Positions 22,400-33,985 of a stretch of DNA of 64,000 bases are shown in pieces. This DNA is from Monodelphis domestica (taxonomy: Eukaryota > Chordata > Mammalia > Didelphimorphia > Didelphidae). Positions within the stretch are counted from its first letter, which is position 1. Every line of letters starts with the position of its first letter. Under the pieces are notes generated by a model, which saw nothing but the letters and a program-made list of their open reading frames with translations, did no database searches and was not told the DNA's origin. Made by a program: the position numbers and the translations under genes. The DNA lies in the NCBI RefSeq assembly GCF_027887165.1, contig NC_077227.1, forward strand, positions 64,304,607-64,368,606, in the 5' to 3' direction.

Positions 22400-24322
22400 G
22401 ACAAGCACCATTTCTTATATAATGTTATTGGGTATTATCATTTTCTTCATTTGGAGCATTGTCATTATTTTCTCAATTCTTCTTTCTAAAATTTTGGTTT
22501 CTATAGTTCTTATTTCTATAGTCATTATAGTTAGTTCCATAATTTGTAAAATTCTGTTTTCTATGATTACCATCATTTCTATAGTTATTATTTCTAAAGT
22601 TGTTATTAAACTGTGTATTCCTTCCAATAATCTTGAGAAAAGTTCTACATTCTATCATTCTGTGGCCCTTCTTTTCATAGAAGTGGCAGGTTACTGATTT
22701 ATTCATGGAATCCTGCAAAGGGGCTATAGTCTCTACCTTATTTTTCAAATGCCCCTTTAACATTTCAATTTCTTTCTTTAAGTCTTTCACTAATGTATTA
22801 TGTTCCTCTGGTCTTTTTACACAACCTTTATGAAATAGGTTGCTACTCTCCTAAATTCTTCAAGGTCCATAGCGCCCCAATTGGGACAGCTAGTTTTAAA
22901 GTAGTCTTTTACCAATGAACAACAATTCTCAATGAATTGCCTACATATTTGCCTAATGTAACTTTCTCTGGATAAATCAAGGTCCCTATATGTATTTCTT
23001 ACGTCAATAAGTCTATCCATAAACTGTGAGGGGATCGCATCAATTTCTTGTCGGGTTCTTTCAAATTTTGACCATTTTTCAGGTCTATCTGAGTAAGCTC
23101 TCATGTCTGTCAATAATGCTTCTCTGGCCTGGTTTAGTCTAGTTCACCATTGGGGTTCCAGTGTGGATCTTCAGTTAGTCAATAATGTCCTTTCCTACCT
23201 CGCTTCTGATTAGCCAGAGAGACTATATTGTATTTTTCTCTTTCTGTTTAAAATGTCTCTAACTAATTCTCAACATCCATCCAAGTGGGGTCAAAAGTTT
23301 TGAATATGTTCTTTAATTTTTTTATAATTAATATTGGTTCTTCCTAAAATGATGGAAGATCTTCCTTAAATTTATTTAAGTCCTTAGGGTTAAAAGGTAT
23401 ATGATGTCTTTCAGATACCAAGTTCTGATCTTTATTAAAAGTGAGTACTTCCCTTAAAGGAAATAACCTATCTGAATTATTTGTTACTGCTGATTCTGTT
23501 TCTAGGCTTCTTAATCCATTCTCAATGGGGTAGGTATGAGAAAAAGAAGGGGTGGGCACACTAAGGGAGAAGGTTTGTTGTTGTCCCATAGTGCCAGAAG
23601 GATCAGAGGTAGGAAGGATCTGAGAATTAAATTGGGCAGGGTGGGAAGAAGAGGCAAAGCAAGAAGGGTCAATAGCTGGGGCAAAGGATGCAGAGGGGTT
23701 AGGGTTGGAGGAATGAATATGGTGTGAACTTATGATGTGAATATGGTGTGGAGGCATTAGGATGGTCAGAATGGGTGGGGTGTGAACTCAAGGTGGAGGT
23801 GGTTGGGTCAGAATCATGGGTGGAGTGTAAAGTCAGGGTGGAGGTGGTAGGGTTCCAAGCATTGGTGGGGTGTGAACTTAGAGTGGAGGGTGTGGGATAG
23901 GAAGCATGGGCAGGGGGAGGAGAGGGTTGGTTAGGAGCAGGGTTTTCTGAGGCTGTGGGGGCAGGGGGAGGGGTGGGTTGATTAGGAGGGTTAATGTCCA
24001 GAACAAGTTGGGACAGAGATTCTGATAATCTTCTTAACTCTCTTTTAATGTTTCTCATAAAAACTATGATCTCCCCCTGACTTTCCTCTATAAGCTCCTG
24101 CCGAGTATTTATTTCTGCATTTTGTTGAGTAGTAGAAGGAACACTCAGTTGGTTTGACTGAGAAGTAACAGTCAAAATCCCAAGGGGGACTAGTATGTTG
24201 ATTATACTTTGCCATAAACTCAATGGTTGAGAAATTTCAAAGACAACGAATGAGAATTGTACAGGTTTGGTCATAGAGCTGATGAGCCAGTTGTTAGTAC
24301 ATTGTGAACTGGCTGTGTCCAC
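22400..24322 (-). pseudogene. Retroviral fossil: gag-like region
   Basis: In sense order: an N-terminal part, a long Pro/Ser/Thr-rich stretch, a capsid-like part (with SQFMDRLIDVRNTYRD), a nucleocapsid-like zinc-knuckle remnant (CHFYEKKGHRMIEC), and an Asn/Arg-rich tail. Assignment rests on order and composition as much as on motifs. Broken. Confidence 0.7.
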
Positions 24323-24671
24323 ATATTTCTAAAGTAAACATGTGGAGAGCAGGACAAGGCAAAAAGCTTTCCCCAGGTTTCCCTTAATCCTAATTTAGGC
24401 AGTTGTTCCCTAAAGGAAAGGATATTTAGAAACAGCTCTCCTAGCCAGGATCTTAGGGCCCTGTTGCTAAGATTTAAAACAGCTGTGTTCTATTTAACTT
24501 AAAGAGAAATAGATTGTTTTTACTCACCCACTCTTGCAGCTGTGTTTTGAAGCCGAGTTAGCACATTTATAAAGGTTGACTGACAGAGCAAGTAATAAAG
24601 AGAGAAAGGAAAGAGATTTCACAGAAATTTGGGGGGGGGGTTAGTTACAACCTTCTTGGTCAGCCATAAAC

Positions 24672-25480
24672 TGTGACCACAAAAATGTGGGTTCAAGACT
24701 GTGAATTGCCAAAATGGTAAAGATAATTTTGGTGTTTTGATTTTAATCAAAAATTAGTGGTCGCCATGGGAAAAATTCCCAAATATGAAATACCCAAGTC
24801 AGTTGGGTTTTATGGAGATTTTAATTAATACAAATGAAGGAATTGAGGGACGGGAAAGAGACAGAGTAAGAGGAGATAGTAGGAAAAGGCCTAGGGCCTA
24901 GGCCAAATGACTTAAGCCTTTCTCTTTAAGAGAGAAAACTAAGTCAGTCTTTTATCCACTCACCACAAGATTTTGTCTGAAGCAAAACTCCAACTAAGTT
25001 CAGAGGCCCAGCTACTCCAACTAGTCTGAGATCCAACTCCCCCCTAAGTTCAGAGAGCTAGCTCCTTTTAAAGAGAAATTTCCCTCATGTCTCCTCCCCT
25101 AAATTTTCACATCACCAATCACAGTAGATGTTTTCCACAGGATTGACCATTCTTAATTCACATCTTTTGTTAATTACCTTCCCTGAGTAGACTAAAAGTT
25201 CACACCTCTTGCTAAGCTTGCCCTTTGTAAGTTGCTTGACCTTTTAGTGATTAATTTAACCTTTATAGGCACTTAGTACCCTTTTGTATTATATATAAAA
25301 ATAGACCTAGATTAAGGTTTTGGCCTCACTATAAGTATGAGTTAAGGATTTTTTCATTGTATGGGTGGAGTAATGTTAAAATTCTCAATACATTCCTGAT
25401 CAAGCACCTCCATTGTTTAAATGTGGAATTGCCTTAACCAAATGTTCCAAGGTAGAGTCTGAGCAGTTTTAAGAATCACA
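24672..25480 (-). repeat. 5' LTR of the retroviral fossil
   Basis: An 809-bp LTR, TGTG...CACA on the minus strand. Just inside it (about 24651-24671) is the expected primer-binding position; I cannot assign the tRNA with confidence. A G-run lies at 24631-24640. Confidence 0.9.
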
Positions 25481-25840
25481 ATGTGGGGCAATGTATGAAT
25501 CCACATAGAGATGATAATTAAACACATGGGAACTCATAGAGTCACCAAGATAGAATGTAGAGAGGGAATTTTTGGATTATTATCCAACAAAGAAGATATA
25601 AAAAGAGTTGTCAGGCTCATTGAGAAGAACAAAGAAACCACAGTAGCAAGATAATTCAGAGGAGCAAAAGAACCTGGGAGGAGAAGATGATCAGGAATGC
25701 CAAAGGCTGCAAAAGGTCTGATAGAATGAAGTCTGAGAAAAGAACATCAGATCTGGCCAGTAAGAAAATATGACTGATAACTTCAAAGGCAGTTCATATG
25801 GTCAATGGGTCAAAGATGAGGAAGTTGAGGATGTGAGATA
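25481..25840. repeat. Unnamed dispersed repeat, right part
   Basis: Continuation of 17787-18112 beyond the fossil; starts with the second ATGT. No open frame of note. Confidence 0.45.
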
Positions 25841-25894
25841 GTGAAAAAATGTTCTCTACAAGAAAAGAGAGAAATTCACAAAACCATAGAATAG

Positions 25895-26075
25895 ACTTAG
25901 TGAGGGAAGGGATCTTAGCATCTCTCATGTCTAGCTTCCCTTTACAGATGAAGAAATTAAGGCACAGAAAAGTTCAGGTGACTTGCCCAGCCCACATAGC
26001 TAACTTATCTGACATAGGACTTGAACAGGGCTCTTCTGAACTCCAAGTCCAAGTGCTCTACACAGTCACTCTGAG
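25895..26075 (-). repeat. MIR-type SINE
   Basis: cagatgaagaaattaaggcac, then gtgacttgccc and a gacttgaac block: the minus-strand MIR order. Confidence 0.75.
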
Positions 26076-26594
26076 GATGACTTTGTGTGGAAAGGTAATG
26101 ATAATCATAACCCAATTCTGAATGTGTAGCAATTAGAGTACTTTAAAGTGCTTCAAGGCCTGATTTATTTGGACAACACCAAATTAAGTCTCTTCACAGC
26201 TAATCTCACTTCACCTTGTGGAGAAGTCAATGAGTCCTCACTCCTTCTTCTTCAGGCAAACTCAGGCTGTTGAGTGGAAAATAGTTGAAGTTCAGCCATA
26301 GGCCAGGGCTTCTCACCCATAAGCTCTTATAGGAAATTGCATTACCCTCCTATTCACTGTAGTTAGTGAACATTTTTGGCACAATGGGGAAGGAGGGATA
26401 GAGATCCTCTAAGGCAGAGCAACAGCAGAAGGCTTCTCCCCAATAACAACCCTTACCCCAGGCACCTTTTACTGACTGCTGACTCCCTGGGTGTCTCCAA
26501 GGACTTTCTTCTCTAGCTTATGAAAGCCTAAAGTATGAATCCAAGAAAAACTCATGGACTGAGTATGCTTCCAAACCTCTTTCCCCTCATGCAG

Positions 26595-26681
26595 AATCTC
26601 CCAATGAGTTGGAGCAACAAGTGCCTGAACTGCACAAACAAGTTGAGAACCTCCAAAAAAGGTTATCCAAACAACAGAAAG
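26595..26681 (+). pseudogene. SFTPD-like neck (trimeric coiled-coil) exon of an upstream collectin copy
   Basis: Acceptor ctcatgcag and donor gtaagt flank an 87-bp exon, open, starting and ending in split codons as the SP-D neck exon does. It reads SPNELEQQVPELHKQVENL and then QKRLSKQQK, a heptad pattern matching the SP-D neck (VASLRQQVEALQGQVQHL). In the family this helix trimerises three chains and sets the lectin heads. The exon itself is not damaged, but the lectin exon after it is. Intron to the next exon: 784 bp, with a MIR inside. Confidence 0.85.
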
Positions 26682-26929
26682 GTAAGTACTTTGGGGCTGA
26701 GGCTAGGACAAGCTTTTCTTTTATCTCTGTCTCTTTCTTTGTTTTCTGGCCATGCACTGCTTTTGCCAGCTCTTTCGAAGTTTGTTTCTTGCTTTTCAAA
26801 CCTCCTTCTCTGTACTTGGGCTTCTCTCTTGCTTAATGATGAGGAGAGGATGTAAAAATCCATTTGAAGGAAATGGGAAAATGCAGCCAAGGAAAGGGAA
26901 GAAGAAAGGAAAATGGAATTCTAGACTTG

Positions 26930-27085
26930 GTGCTGGAAAGGATGTTGGAGGCTCCCTAGTGCAATCCCCTGGTTTTAAAAATAAATAAAACCAGACCCAG
27001 ACAGTGTAAAGGGCATGCCCAAGATCAGATAGGGAGTGAGCGGCTGCTCTAGGATACAAACCCAGTGCTCTGCCTCCACCTACAG
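26930..27085 (-). repeat. MIR-type SINE in the neck-CRD intron
   Basis: Degraded minus-strand MIR: gggcatgcccaagatcagat, then a gatacaaacccagtgctctg block. Confidence 0.65.
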
Positions 27086-27465
27086 CATGATTTCTCTACT
27101 GCATCTCCTTTGTCTCAACACCATGAGTCTCAGATATTTCTCATTTCATTTTTCTTTTTTTATTCCAAATTTCATGAAATAAACCAAAATTTTCCATATA
27201 AAAAGAAAAAGAAGACTGCAAATAAATGAAACCACAAATCCCTTCGATGTTTTGCTTCTTTTTCTTCATATCTACATAATAAAGTCCATCCACACATGTC
27301 CCAGCTTCTCCACATCCTCCCTGTATCACAGAAGATATAGTCCAGAAGCCTGCCATGTTCATACAAATTAAGTGTGCATCTTTCAGTTCACTTTATGGAG
27401 GTAACATTCACAGTTTATACTTCCAACATTAATTATTCTATCTGTGTATAATGTTTTTTTCCTAG

Positions 27466-27842
27466 TCTATCTCAATGGTCAAGCACATGGGAAGAAGATA
27501 TATAAGACCACTGGCACAGAACACAACTTTGACGATGCAGCGGAAATATGTGACAAAGCCGATGCCATAGTAGCCTCCCCCAAAAACAAGGCATAGAATC
27601 AAGCTATACAGGACATCCTCTCAAGATACAAGAAGTCAGCCTTCCTTGGCATGACTGACAGAAAGAGTGATGGCAAATTCATCTATCGAACAGGAGAGCC
27701 ACTGGTCTATTCCAACTGGAGGTCTGGAGAACCTAATAATAAGGGTGGTGGAGAGAACTGCATTGAGATGTCTCCTAGTGGCAAATGAAATGACATGCCA
27801 TGTCAGGAATCATTTCTCACTATTTGTGATTTTGAAGTCTAG
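27466..27842 (+). pseudogene. SFTPD-like C-type lectin exon, two in-frame stops
   Basis: Acceptor ttttttcctag, then about 125 codons aligning end to end with the SP-D carbohydrate-recognition domain: VYLNGQAHGKKIYKTTG, AFLGMTDRKSDGKF, LVYSNWRSGEPNN with the mannose-type EPN motif, NCIEM, and PCQESFLTICDFEV before the terminal TAG. The four lectin cysteines are present. TAG at 27594-27596 and TGA at 27786-27788 interrupt it; the second replaces the Trp of the conserved WND calcium-site motif. A poly(A) signal follows at 27960. This is a host collectin pseudogene, probably a tandem SFTPD copy that may once have carried the collagen exons upstream. Confidence 0.9.
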
Positions 27843-27959
27843 GTGGTTTGGGTAGTGTGTACTAGGGAGATGTGTTGCTATGGGTTAGGGGTGGGGAAGA
27901 GGCATGCCAGGGGATGACAGATGATCATCAGGTGGAGGGCCATTGTACCACTCATAACT

Positions 27960-27965
27960 AATAAA
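27960..27965 (+). promoter_or_regulatory. Poly(A) signal of the collectin pseudogene
   Basis: AATAAA about 120 bp after the terminal stop, followed by a second overlapping AT-rich hexamer. Confidence 0.55.
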
Positions 27966-28170
27966 TAAAAATATCAATGCTCTGCACTATCTGCTGCTTC
28001 TCTAAGCATGACACCTGTTAATTCCCCTAGGGCCTGAGATGGGAAAAGGGAGATGGTGTGGTCAATACCCAACCTTGGGTTCTATCTGCCTTCCTAAAAG
28101 TCTTCAAGCTGAGCCCGACCTTTTCTTCTTGGTAGACATTCATTAAATGCAAGTGGAGGAGCAGCTAGGT

Positions 28171-28862
28171 TGTTCCATGGCTAAAATAGCTTGTGAACTT
28201 TAGATTACTCAACCCTACTTAGTCTAACAAAAATCAGGAATGTCTACACCCGTACATAAGGATTAAATATTTAGGAGGATGGCCTATGACAGACATGTGC
28301 TAGCAAATGACAAATCAGAAACACCTGGCAGACCCCTGAGCTGTCCTAAGTCAAGCCTAAGATATCTTTGGAACATGTGAGATTCAGGAAAGTGATGAAA
28401 AACCATCTATACATTTTGCATCACTTCCTCTCTCCGGCCTCATTGACGGCAGAGAGGTGGCTGGTGGCAGCTTACTGAGTGTCGGCCTCTTGGTGTGGCA
28501 GCTGCTATTGTCCTGGTTTAGCAGTGAGTTTTCCTTGATACCATACTGGAAGAAGCCTAGTAACCTAGTTAGATGAGGCTCTTCTCTGAGATCTTTTGGA
28601 GTTTAGGTTGATTTTTCTCTCCTTTATCTTCCAAACACTATCATCTTAGAGAAAGACTCTAATCTTCAAGGACCTTGTGGTGGAGGTCTTTGAACTTTCC
28701 TGGCACAGGCTGGGTGGGAGAAATCCTATACCTTTTCCCTCTCTCTTCTCCTTGATTTCTTCCCCACATATTGATTAAACCAACATGTATTTCCAAACTG
28801 ACTTTGGTATTATATTTGGGATATCCCCTGGTGACCAAAAATCAAATTTAGATTAGGTAACA
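28171..28862 (+). repeat. Probable solo LTR
   Basis: Starts tgttcc and ends gtaaca, with a U5-like end (ctggtgaccaaaaatc), ATTAAA at 28774-28779 and a pyrimidine-rich stretch before it. No internal retroviral genes nearby. No clear target duplication, so the limits are tentative. Confidence 0.45.
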
Positions 28863-28884
28863 ACCCTAAATTATGCTTAAAAGC

Positions 28885-29040
28885 TGGCCTGGAGTCAGGA
28901 GGACTTGGGTTTAAATTTGGCTTTAGACATTTCCTAGTTGTGTGACCCTGGGTAAATCACTTAACCTTGATTGCCTATCCCTTGCCACTCTTTTTTCTTA
29001 GAATTGATCCTAAGGAAAAAAAAGGTAAAGCTTTAAAAAG
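28885..29040 (+). repeat. MAR1-type marsupial CORE-SINE
   Basis: ggagtcaggaggacttgggtt, then tgtgaccctgggtaaatcac and a tail with cttagaattgatcctaag: a well-preserved plus-strand copy. Confidence 0.85.
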
Positions 29041-29349
29041 AAATGGTATATATGTGGAGATGACTGTGCCATACTCTGCACTTTAAAAAGTTACATGATC
29101 TATTTAATCCAGATTGATTATCTGGATCCTATCTGGATCATTATCTGTAGCAGCAGCAGCAGCAGCTCTCAAATAGGAAGAAGGAAGGGAGACAATTTAG
29201 ATCATATAACTTCAGAAAATATATGTGGGGATTTGTTATTAAAATAAAAAAAATTAAGCAACATGATTTTACATTCCTGGAACTTACAGTGGAATATTAA
29301 GAAAATTAAATTCTTCTGTTCTGAGATATGTTTTCTTTCCCTGTTAGAA

Positions 29350-29460
29350 AGTATATCACTTAAGGTCTGGGACTGTTTTTTTTGTGTGTGTGCACTTAGC
29401 ACATGTTTGGCACATAGCAAGCATTTAATAAATGCATTGCCTTCATTCATTCAACTAAGC
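29350..29460 (+). repeat. L2-type LINE 3' end fragment
   Basis: ggcacatagcaagcatttaat followed by aaatgc and a short repeat tail, typical of L2 3' ends. Confidence 0.6.
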
Positions 29461-29479
29461 TTTTCATTCAGTTAATGCC

Positions 29480-31160
29480 TACTTGGAATGTTTACTTCTA
29501 CTTTGATGAATCAATGAAAAGACATTTATTAAGTGATTACTCTCTTCCCAATACCACACTAATCACTAGGGAAACAAAGAGGAAATAGAAATTCCCTGTT
29601 CTCATTGAGCTCACATTCTAAAGGAAGAGGTCAAAATACCCCAAAGGATTCAGTGATAGAATAGGATGGAAGATCCTGGTGGTCCAAAAGATGTAGCAGT
29701 AGCTCAGATGGCCAAACCAACCTTAGGGTTCATTGATATGTCAGATTATAATGCTCATGGGCATTGGGTGTCATAGTGCCCTTTGGTAAGCTGTTAAAGC
29801 CTTTGGATTTCTTAGAATGTTCTAAAATGCATAAAATAAAATACATAGAAATATAAAGGAAATCAGTTAAACTGAAATAGTTATACAAATATTCAAAATA
29901 CAAGTTTACAGTCCCAAAGTTAAGTAATCCTTGTCTAGAGGGTATAGAAGGTATTCTACCTTCTACCTCTACCTTTCCTTGGGGTGGGAACCAAGAGTCC
30001 CTGCATTGAAAGGGAGCTTAGAAGGTGGTTAATTATGCAGTAGAGCACAAAAGAAGATAATGGGAATCATGACTTCAGGAAACTTCCTGTCTCCTGAAAG
30101 GAACACAATTTGTACTATTAGGCAATAAAAAAAAATGTATTTGCCCAGGTAGGTTTGTGATTAAGGGCTGAATTGTAGCTTGTCAAACTCTTGTTCCTGC
30201 AGTCTAGTTTTCAATGTCTCTCCTTGGAAATGAAATTGATGTCCAAATGAATCTAAAGATATGCTTACTTGGATGGACCTCTAAGTTTCCAGATCCTAAA
30301 TCTACTCAAGTCTTGTGGCCTCCGAATGTTAATTCCACTTCACTTTAGTTCCACACAGGAATGGAAACTTAGGTGTGTTTTTAGGCAGCAATAAAGTAAA
30401 TAGTAGAAAACAGGAGAGTGAGATAATGGAGAAAGATGGTGGGTACATTTTGCTGTAGAAGGTGGTATTAACAGATTGATCTTGAAGAAGAGAAGGTTCA
30501 CCTCTTTATCTGAGACTGAAATAAAACAAAATGGAATGGGTGGTGAAGTTATGAGATGCTGAGAAAGGGAAAAGAGGGAGTTCAGGATGAATAGCCTTTA
30601 TTTTCTCAATAAAGCATTTTTGGTTGTGAGGAGAAAACACTAGCATCCAGAAACTGGGAAAGTATTCTACAGAAAGTACAACTTCATCTGAGATTCAAAG
30701 GAAACCAGATTCTGAGAGGTAGGGGTAAGGAGGGAGAACATTTTAGACCTGGAGGATGAAGCCAGTATATACATATATATAATACCATCAAGTGTGAGGA
30801 ACAGCAAATAGACTAATGTAACTGACCCTTGAGAAGAGGAGACAGAGATTTGGGTGTCTCTTTAGAGGTAGCAGGGAAGGAATGGATAAAGAAACTGGAA
30901 AATCTGTGCAAACTGAATGAAGCATGGTGACTCCAAGACAACGTCTACAATAGCCATGACATTATGAATGAAAATAACTTTGAAAGATTAAAGAGCTCTG
31001 ATCAATACAATGAACCAGAATGATTAAGTGTAGAAGTGATGGACTGTAGGCCTTTTGAGAAGACTTGCCTACTCCTGAGTTATTGGTGATTTCCATCTCT
31101 CCCAAATTTCTTTGAATTTATTTATCTACCTAAATTGGATTCTAGATTTAGAGGTCGAAA
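29480..31160. other. Intergenic sequence, no gene seen
   Basis: A SINE-like piece at about 29505-29630 (catttattaagtgatta, ctcattgagctcacattct); the rest is AT-rich unique sequence with no exon-like or RNA-gene signal that I can support. Confidence 0.5.
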
Positions 31161-31164
31161 AAAG

Positions 31165-31269
31165 GTACAAGAATCATCATCTAGTCCAATATCTTTGTTT
31201 CACAGGTAAGGAAACTGAAGTCCAAACAGGAGATGTAATTGTCCAAAGTCTTACAGGAAGAAAGTTGGA
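31165..31269 (-). repeat. MIR fragment
   Basis: cacaggtaaggaaactgaagt then a tgtaattgtccaaagtctta block. Confidence 0.6.
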
Positions 31270-31281
31270 GGGATGAAATTT

Positions 31282-31896
31282 ATTTTTTTTCCATTTGAAT
31301 TAGTTTATTTAGTCAATTTAGAACATTAGCCATTGGTTACAATAATCACATTATTCCCCTCCCCTCAACCCACCCTTCCCACAGCCAACATGCTATTTCA
31401 TTGGGTAATACTTGTGTCCTTGATCAGAACCTATTTCCATGTTGTTGTTTACACTTGGATGATCATTTAGAGTCTACATCCCCAACCATATCCCTTTGAT
31501 CCATATATTCAAGCAGTTGTTTTTCTTTGGTGTTTTTACTCCCACAGTGTTTCCTCTGGATGTGGATAGTGGTTTTTCTCGTAAGTTCCTCCAAGTTGTT
31601 CAAGGTCATTGCATTGCCACTAATGGAAAAGTCCATTACATTCGATTGTACCACAGTGTATCTGTCACTGTGTACAATGATCTCCTGGTTCTGCTCCTCT
31701 CACTCTGCATCAATTCCTGGAGGTTGTTCCAGTCTCCATGGAATTCCTCCACTTTATTATTCCTTTGAGCACAATAGTATTCCATCACCAACATATAGCA
31801 TAGTTTGTTCAGCCATTTCCTAATTGAAGGGCATCCCCTTATTTTCCAATTTTTTTTTTGCCACCACAAAGAGCGCAGCTATGAATATTTTTGTAA
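31282..31896 (-). mobile_element. 5'-truncated L1, 3' UTR and ORF2 end
   Basis: T-rich end at 31282, C-rich 3' UTR tract, then the ORF2 C-terminus on the minus strand. Flanked by a near-perfect 12-bp duplication gggatgaaattt (31270-31281) and gggatgagattt (31897-31908). Confidence 0.88.
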
Positions 31897-31908
31897 GGGA
31901 TGAGATTT

Positions 31909-32320
31909 AAAATGAAGTTCTATGATGCCTGGGTCAGCTCTTTGCCCACAGAGCGCCCCTGATGCTGTGTAGCCCCAGGAGAATGGAACCTCCTTAACCT
32001 CCTGGCAGGTTTGACATTCTGATTCATTAAAATGTCCAAAAGAAAAGCCAATAGAGTTCATGCAAGATAAGAAAGAATTCTAACCAAAATGTATTTTGAG
32101 GAAAAGTGAAAATTTGGTCCATGAAGTAGAGACATTCCAATCAAAGTTGCCAAAAGGTATATAATGACTTCTACTTGATGGCAAGGGAAAAAGTGAACTG
32201 AGACATTTTATGATCTGCCACCAAATGGAAGGTGAGAGACTACCACATCCTCAAAACCTCAGAATGGTCTAGCAAAAGTAAGTATGATGTTGTGAGATAG
32301 ATCACTGTTTTGTTCTTAAA
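31909..32320. other. Intergenic sequence, no gene seen
   Basis: Nothing recognisable beyond unique AT-rich sequence. Confidence 0.5.
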
Positions 32321-32560
32321 ACCAGCAGACTGTGTTCAAGTCCTGATTTCCACATTTACTATGTATGTGGTATTGTACAAGTAACATAAACACTCTGGGC
32401 CTCAGTTTCTTCATCTATAAAAATGGAGAGAAGGGAATGTCTGATCTAGTCATGTGACCTTTAACCATTCTGAAACTCAGTTTGTTCATCTATAAAATGG
32501 GGATAGTTAAACTACCTACCTTACAGAACTATTATGAGGAAAGCACTTTGTAAACAATAA
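32320..32560 (+). repeat. MIR-type SINE, two overlapping fragments
   Basis: The cctcagtttcttcatctat block at about 32400 and a second aactcagtttgttcatctat at about 32474 suggest two pieces or an internal duplication. Confidence 0.65.
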
Positions 32561-32604
32561 AGTGGCTATAAATAGAAGATATCAACATCATGTCCAATAT
32601 GATA

Positions 32605-32760
32605 GCAATATGATATACTGAAAAGAATACTGGATTAGAGTCAAAGGACTTAGGTTTAAATTCCATCTCTATTGTCTGTGTGACCTTAGGCAAGTAATGT
32701 AGCATCTCCAAGTTGAGTTTCCTCATCTATGAAATGAATAGATTGGGCTAGATGAGTTCC
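32605..32760 (+). repeat. MIR-type SINE
   Basis: ggattagagtcaaaggactta, gtgtgaccttaggcaagtaa, gtttcctcatctatgaaatg in order. Confidence 0.75.
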
Positions 32761-32869
32761 CATGTCACCCACTTTATCAGGTGAAGTAGAATAAATCTGG
32801 GATCCTGTGTTCCCATATTTGGGATCAAAGAGCTTTATGGCTCTATTATTAGTCAATCAAAAAGCATTT

Positions 32870-33480
32870 AAAGTCAACTAGGTGGCACAGTGGATCAAGC
32901 ACCAGACCCGGAGTCAGGAAGACTCATTTTCCATAGTTCAAATCTGATCTTAGACAGTTTCAAAATATGTATAGTAACTCTCATTGTGGTGGCAAAGAAT
33001 AGGAAGCTGAGGGGATGCACAACAATTAGGAAATGGATAAACAAATTGTGGTATATGATTGTGATGGAACACTATGGTGTCATAAGAAACAATAAACAAA
33101 TTGATTTCTTAAAAGCCTGGAAAGTACTTTATGAGATAATGAACAGTAAAATAAATATAACCAGAGAACATTGTACATAGCCACAGAATAATTACTAGAA
33201 GAATAAAATGAGAAATTACCCATAGAAAGTGAACACAAAGATATAACAGGAAAGATTTAATATAAATGAGCATATTGGCTTCCATGATAATGTCCTCTGT
33301 GATGCAGGTAGGACAGGGAGGGATTGAGACACAGGTAGATGAGATCCATTATGTAGATATGAAGGAAAGTAAATTAAACATATAGGAGATAGGTGATTTC
33401 ATTTTGTATATCTTCTTTTTTCTTTATATATGGAAATATTTGTTATGTTTGGATTTTTAAATAATTTTAAAAATTCTATA
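32870..33480 (+). mobile_element. MAR1-type SINE fragment followed by old L1 3' end
   Basis: 32870-32955 is the start of a SINE (gtggcacagtggatcaagca). From about 32960 the sequence matches the plus-strand ORF2 C-terminus and 3' UTR of an older, diverged L1 (gtggtggcaaagaataggaa, then aaattgtggtatatgattgt). Confidence 0.7.
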
Positions 33481-33484
33481 AAAC

Positions 33485-33985
33485 ATTTATTTAAAAAATA
33501 AGCATGTATAATGTAATAGTCACTATGATAAGCAGTGGAGATTCAAAAGGCAAAGCAATTCATGTCTTTGAGAAGCTTCCATTTTAATGTAGGACTTTGG
33601 TAAACACCTCGATGCATTAAAGTTATAAGTGAAACAAATGAAAGGCAATTTGAGAGGGAAAGGCATTAGAAGCTAGACTAACATAAAGATGGGAATCAGG
33701 GGAAAGTAGAGGCTGGGAAAGACTTTCTGTAGAAGGTAAAAATTTGAGCCAAGTTTTAAAGAACCATGAAAATTAGTTGGAAGTGAGAGGGTATAGCATT
33801 CTGGGAAACAGTACAAAGTTTTAGAAGGGCAAAGTGCTTTGGGTGTCAATGGAAACACCTGAAAATATGGGATATAGAATGTATGAATTTCTATCTCTAA
33901 AATTCTGACCAAATTCCTCTATGATGATGACTCATGTCATGGGACCCTAAATGCTTAAAATGACAGTCATACAATATTGTTTGAC
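33485..33985. other. Intergenic sequence, no gene seen
   Basis: A weak dispersed-repeat resemblance at 33485-33605; otherwise nothing supported. Confidence 0.4.

Larger units (their letters stand above)
18113..25480 (-). mobile_element. Class I (gammaretrovirus-like) endogenous retrovirus fossil
   Basis: A minus-strand element with LTRs at 24672-25480 (5') and 18113-19545 (3', enlarged by two L1 insertions). The LTR ends are TGTG...CACA and a 4-bp ATGT duplication flanks the element, as gammaretrovirus-like integrations usually have. Recognisable parts in sense order are a gag-like region, protease, reverse transcriptase and RNase H. I see no integrase or envelope. It is broken, with many interruptions. 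The uninterrupted LTR stretch compared (about 450 bp) differs by about 4 percent, suggesting an age of several to roughly ten million years at typical mammalian rates (inference). Confidence 0.9.

Noticed and set aside
23536-23727. Arg/Gly-rich plus-strand frame
   Set aside because: Antisense of the Pro/Ser-rich gag-like region of the fossil.
29149-29166. (CAG)6 run
   Set aside because: Too short to matter and not in a gene.
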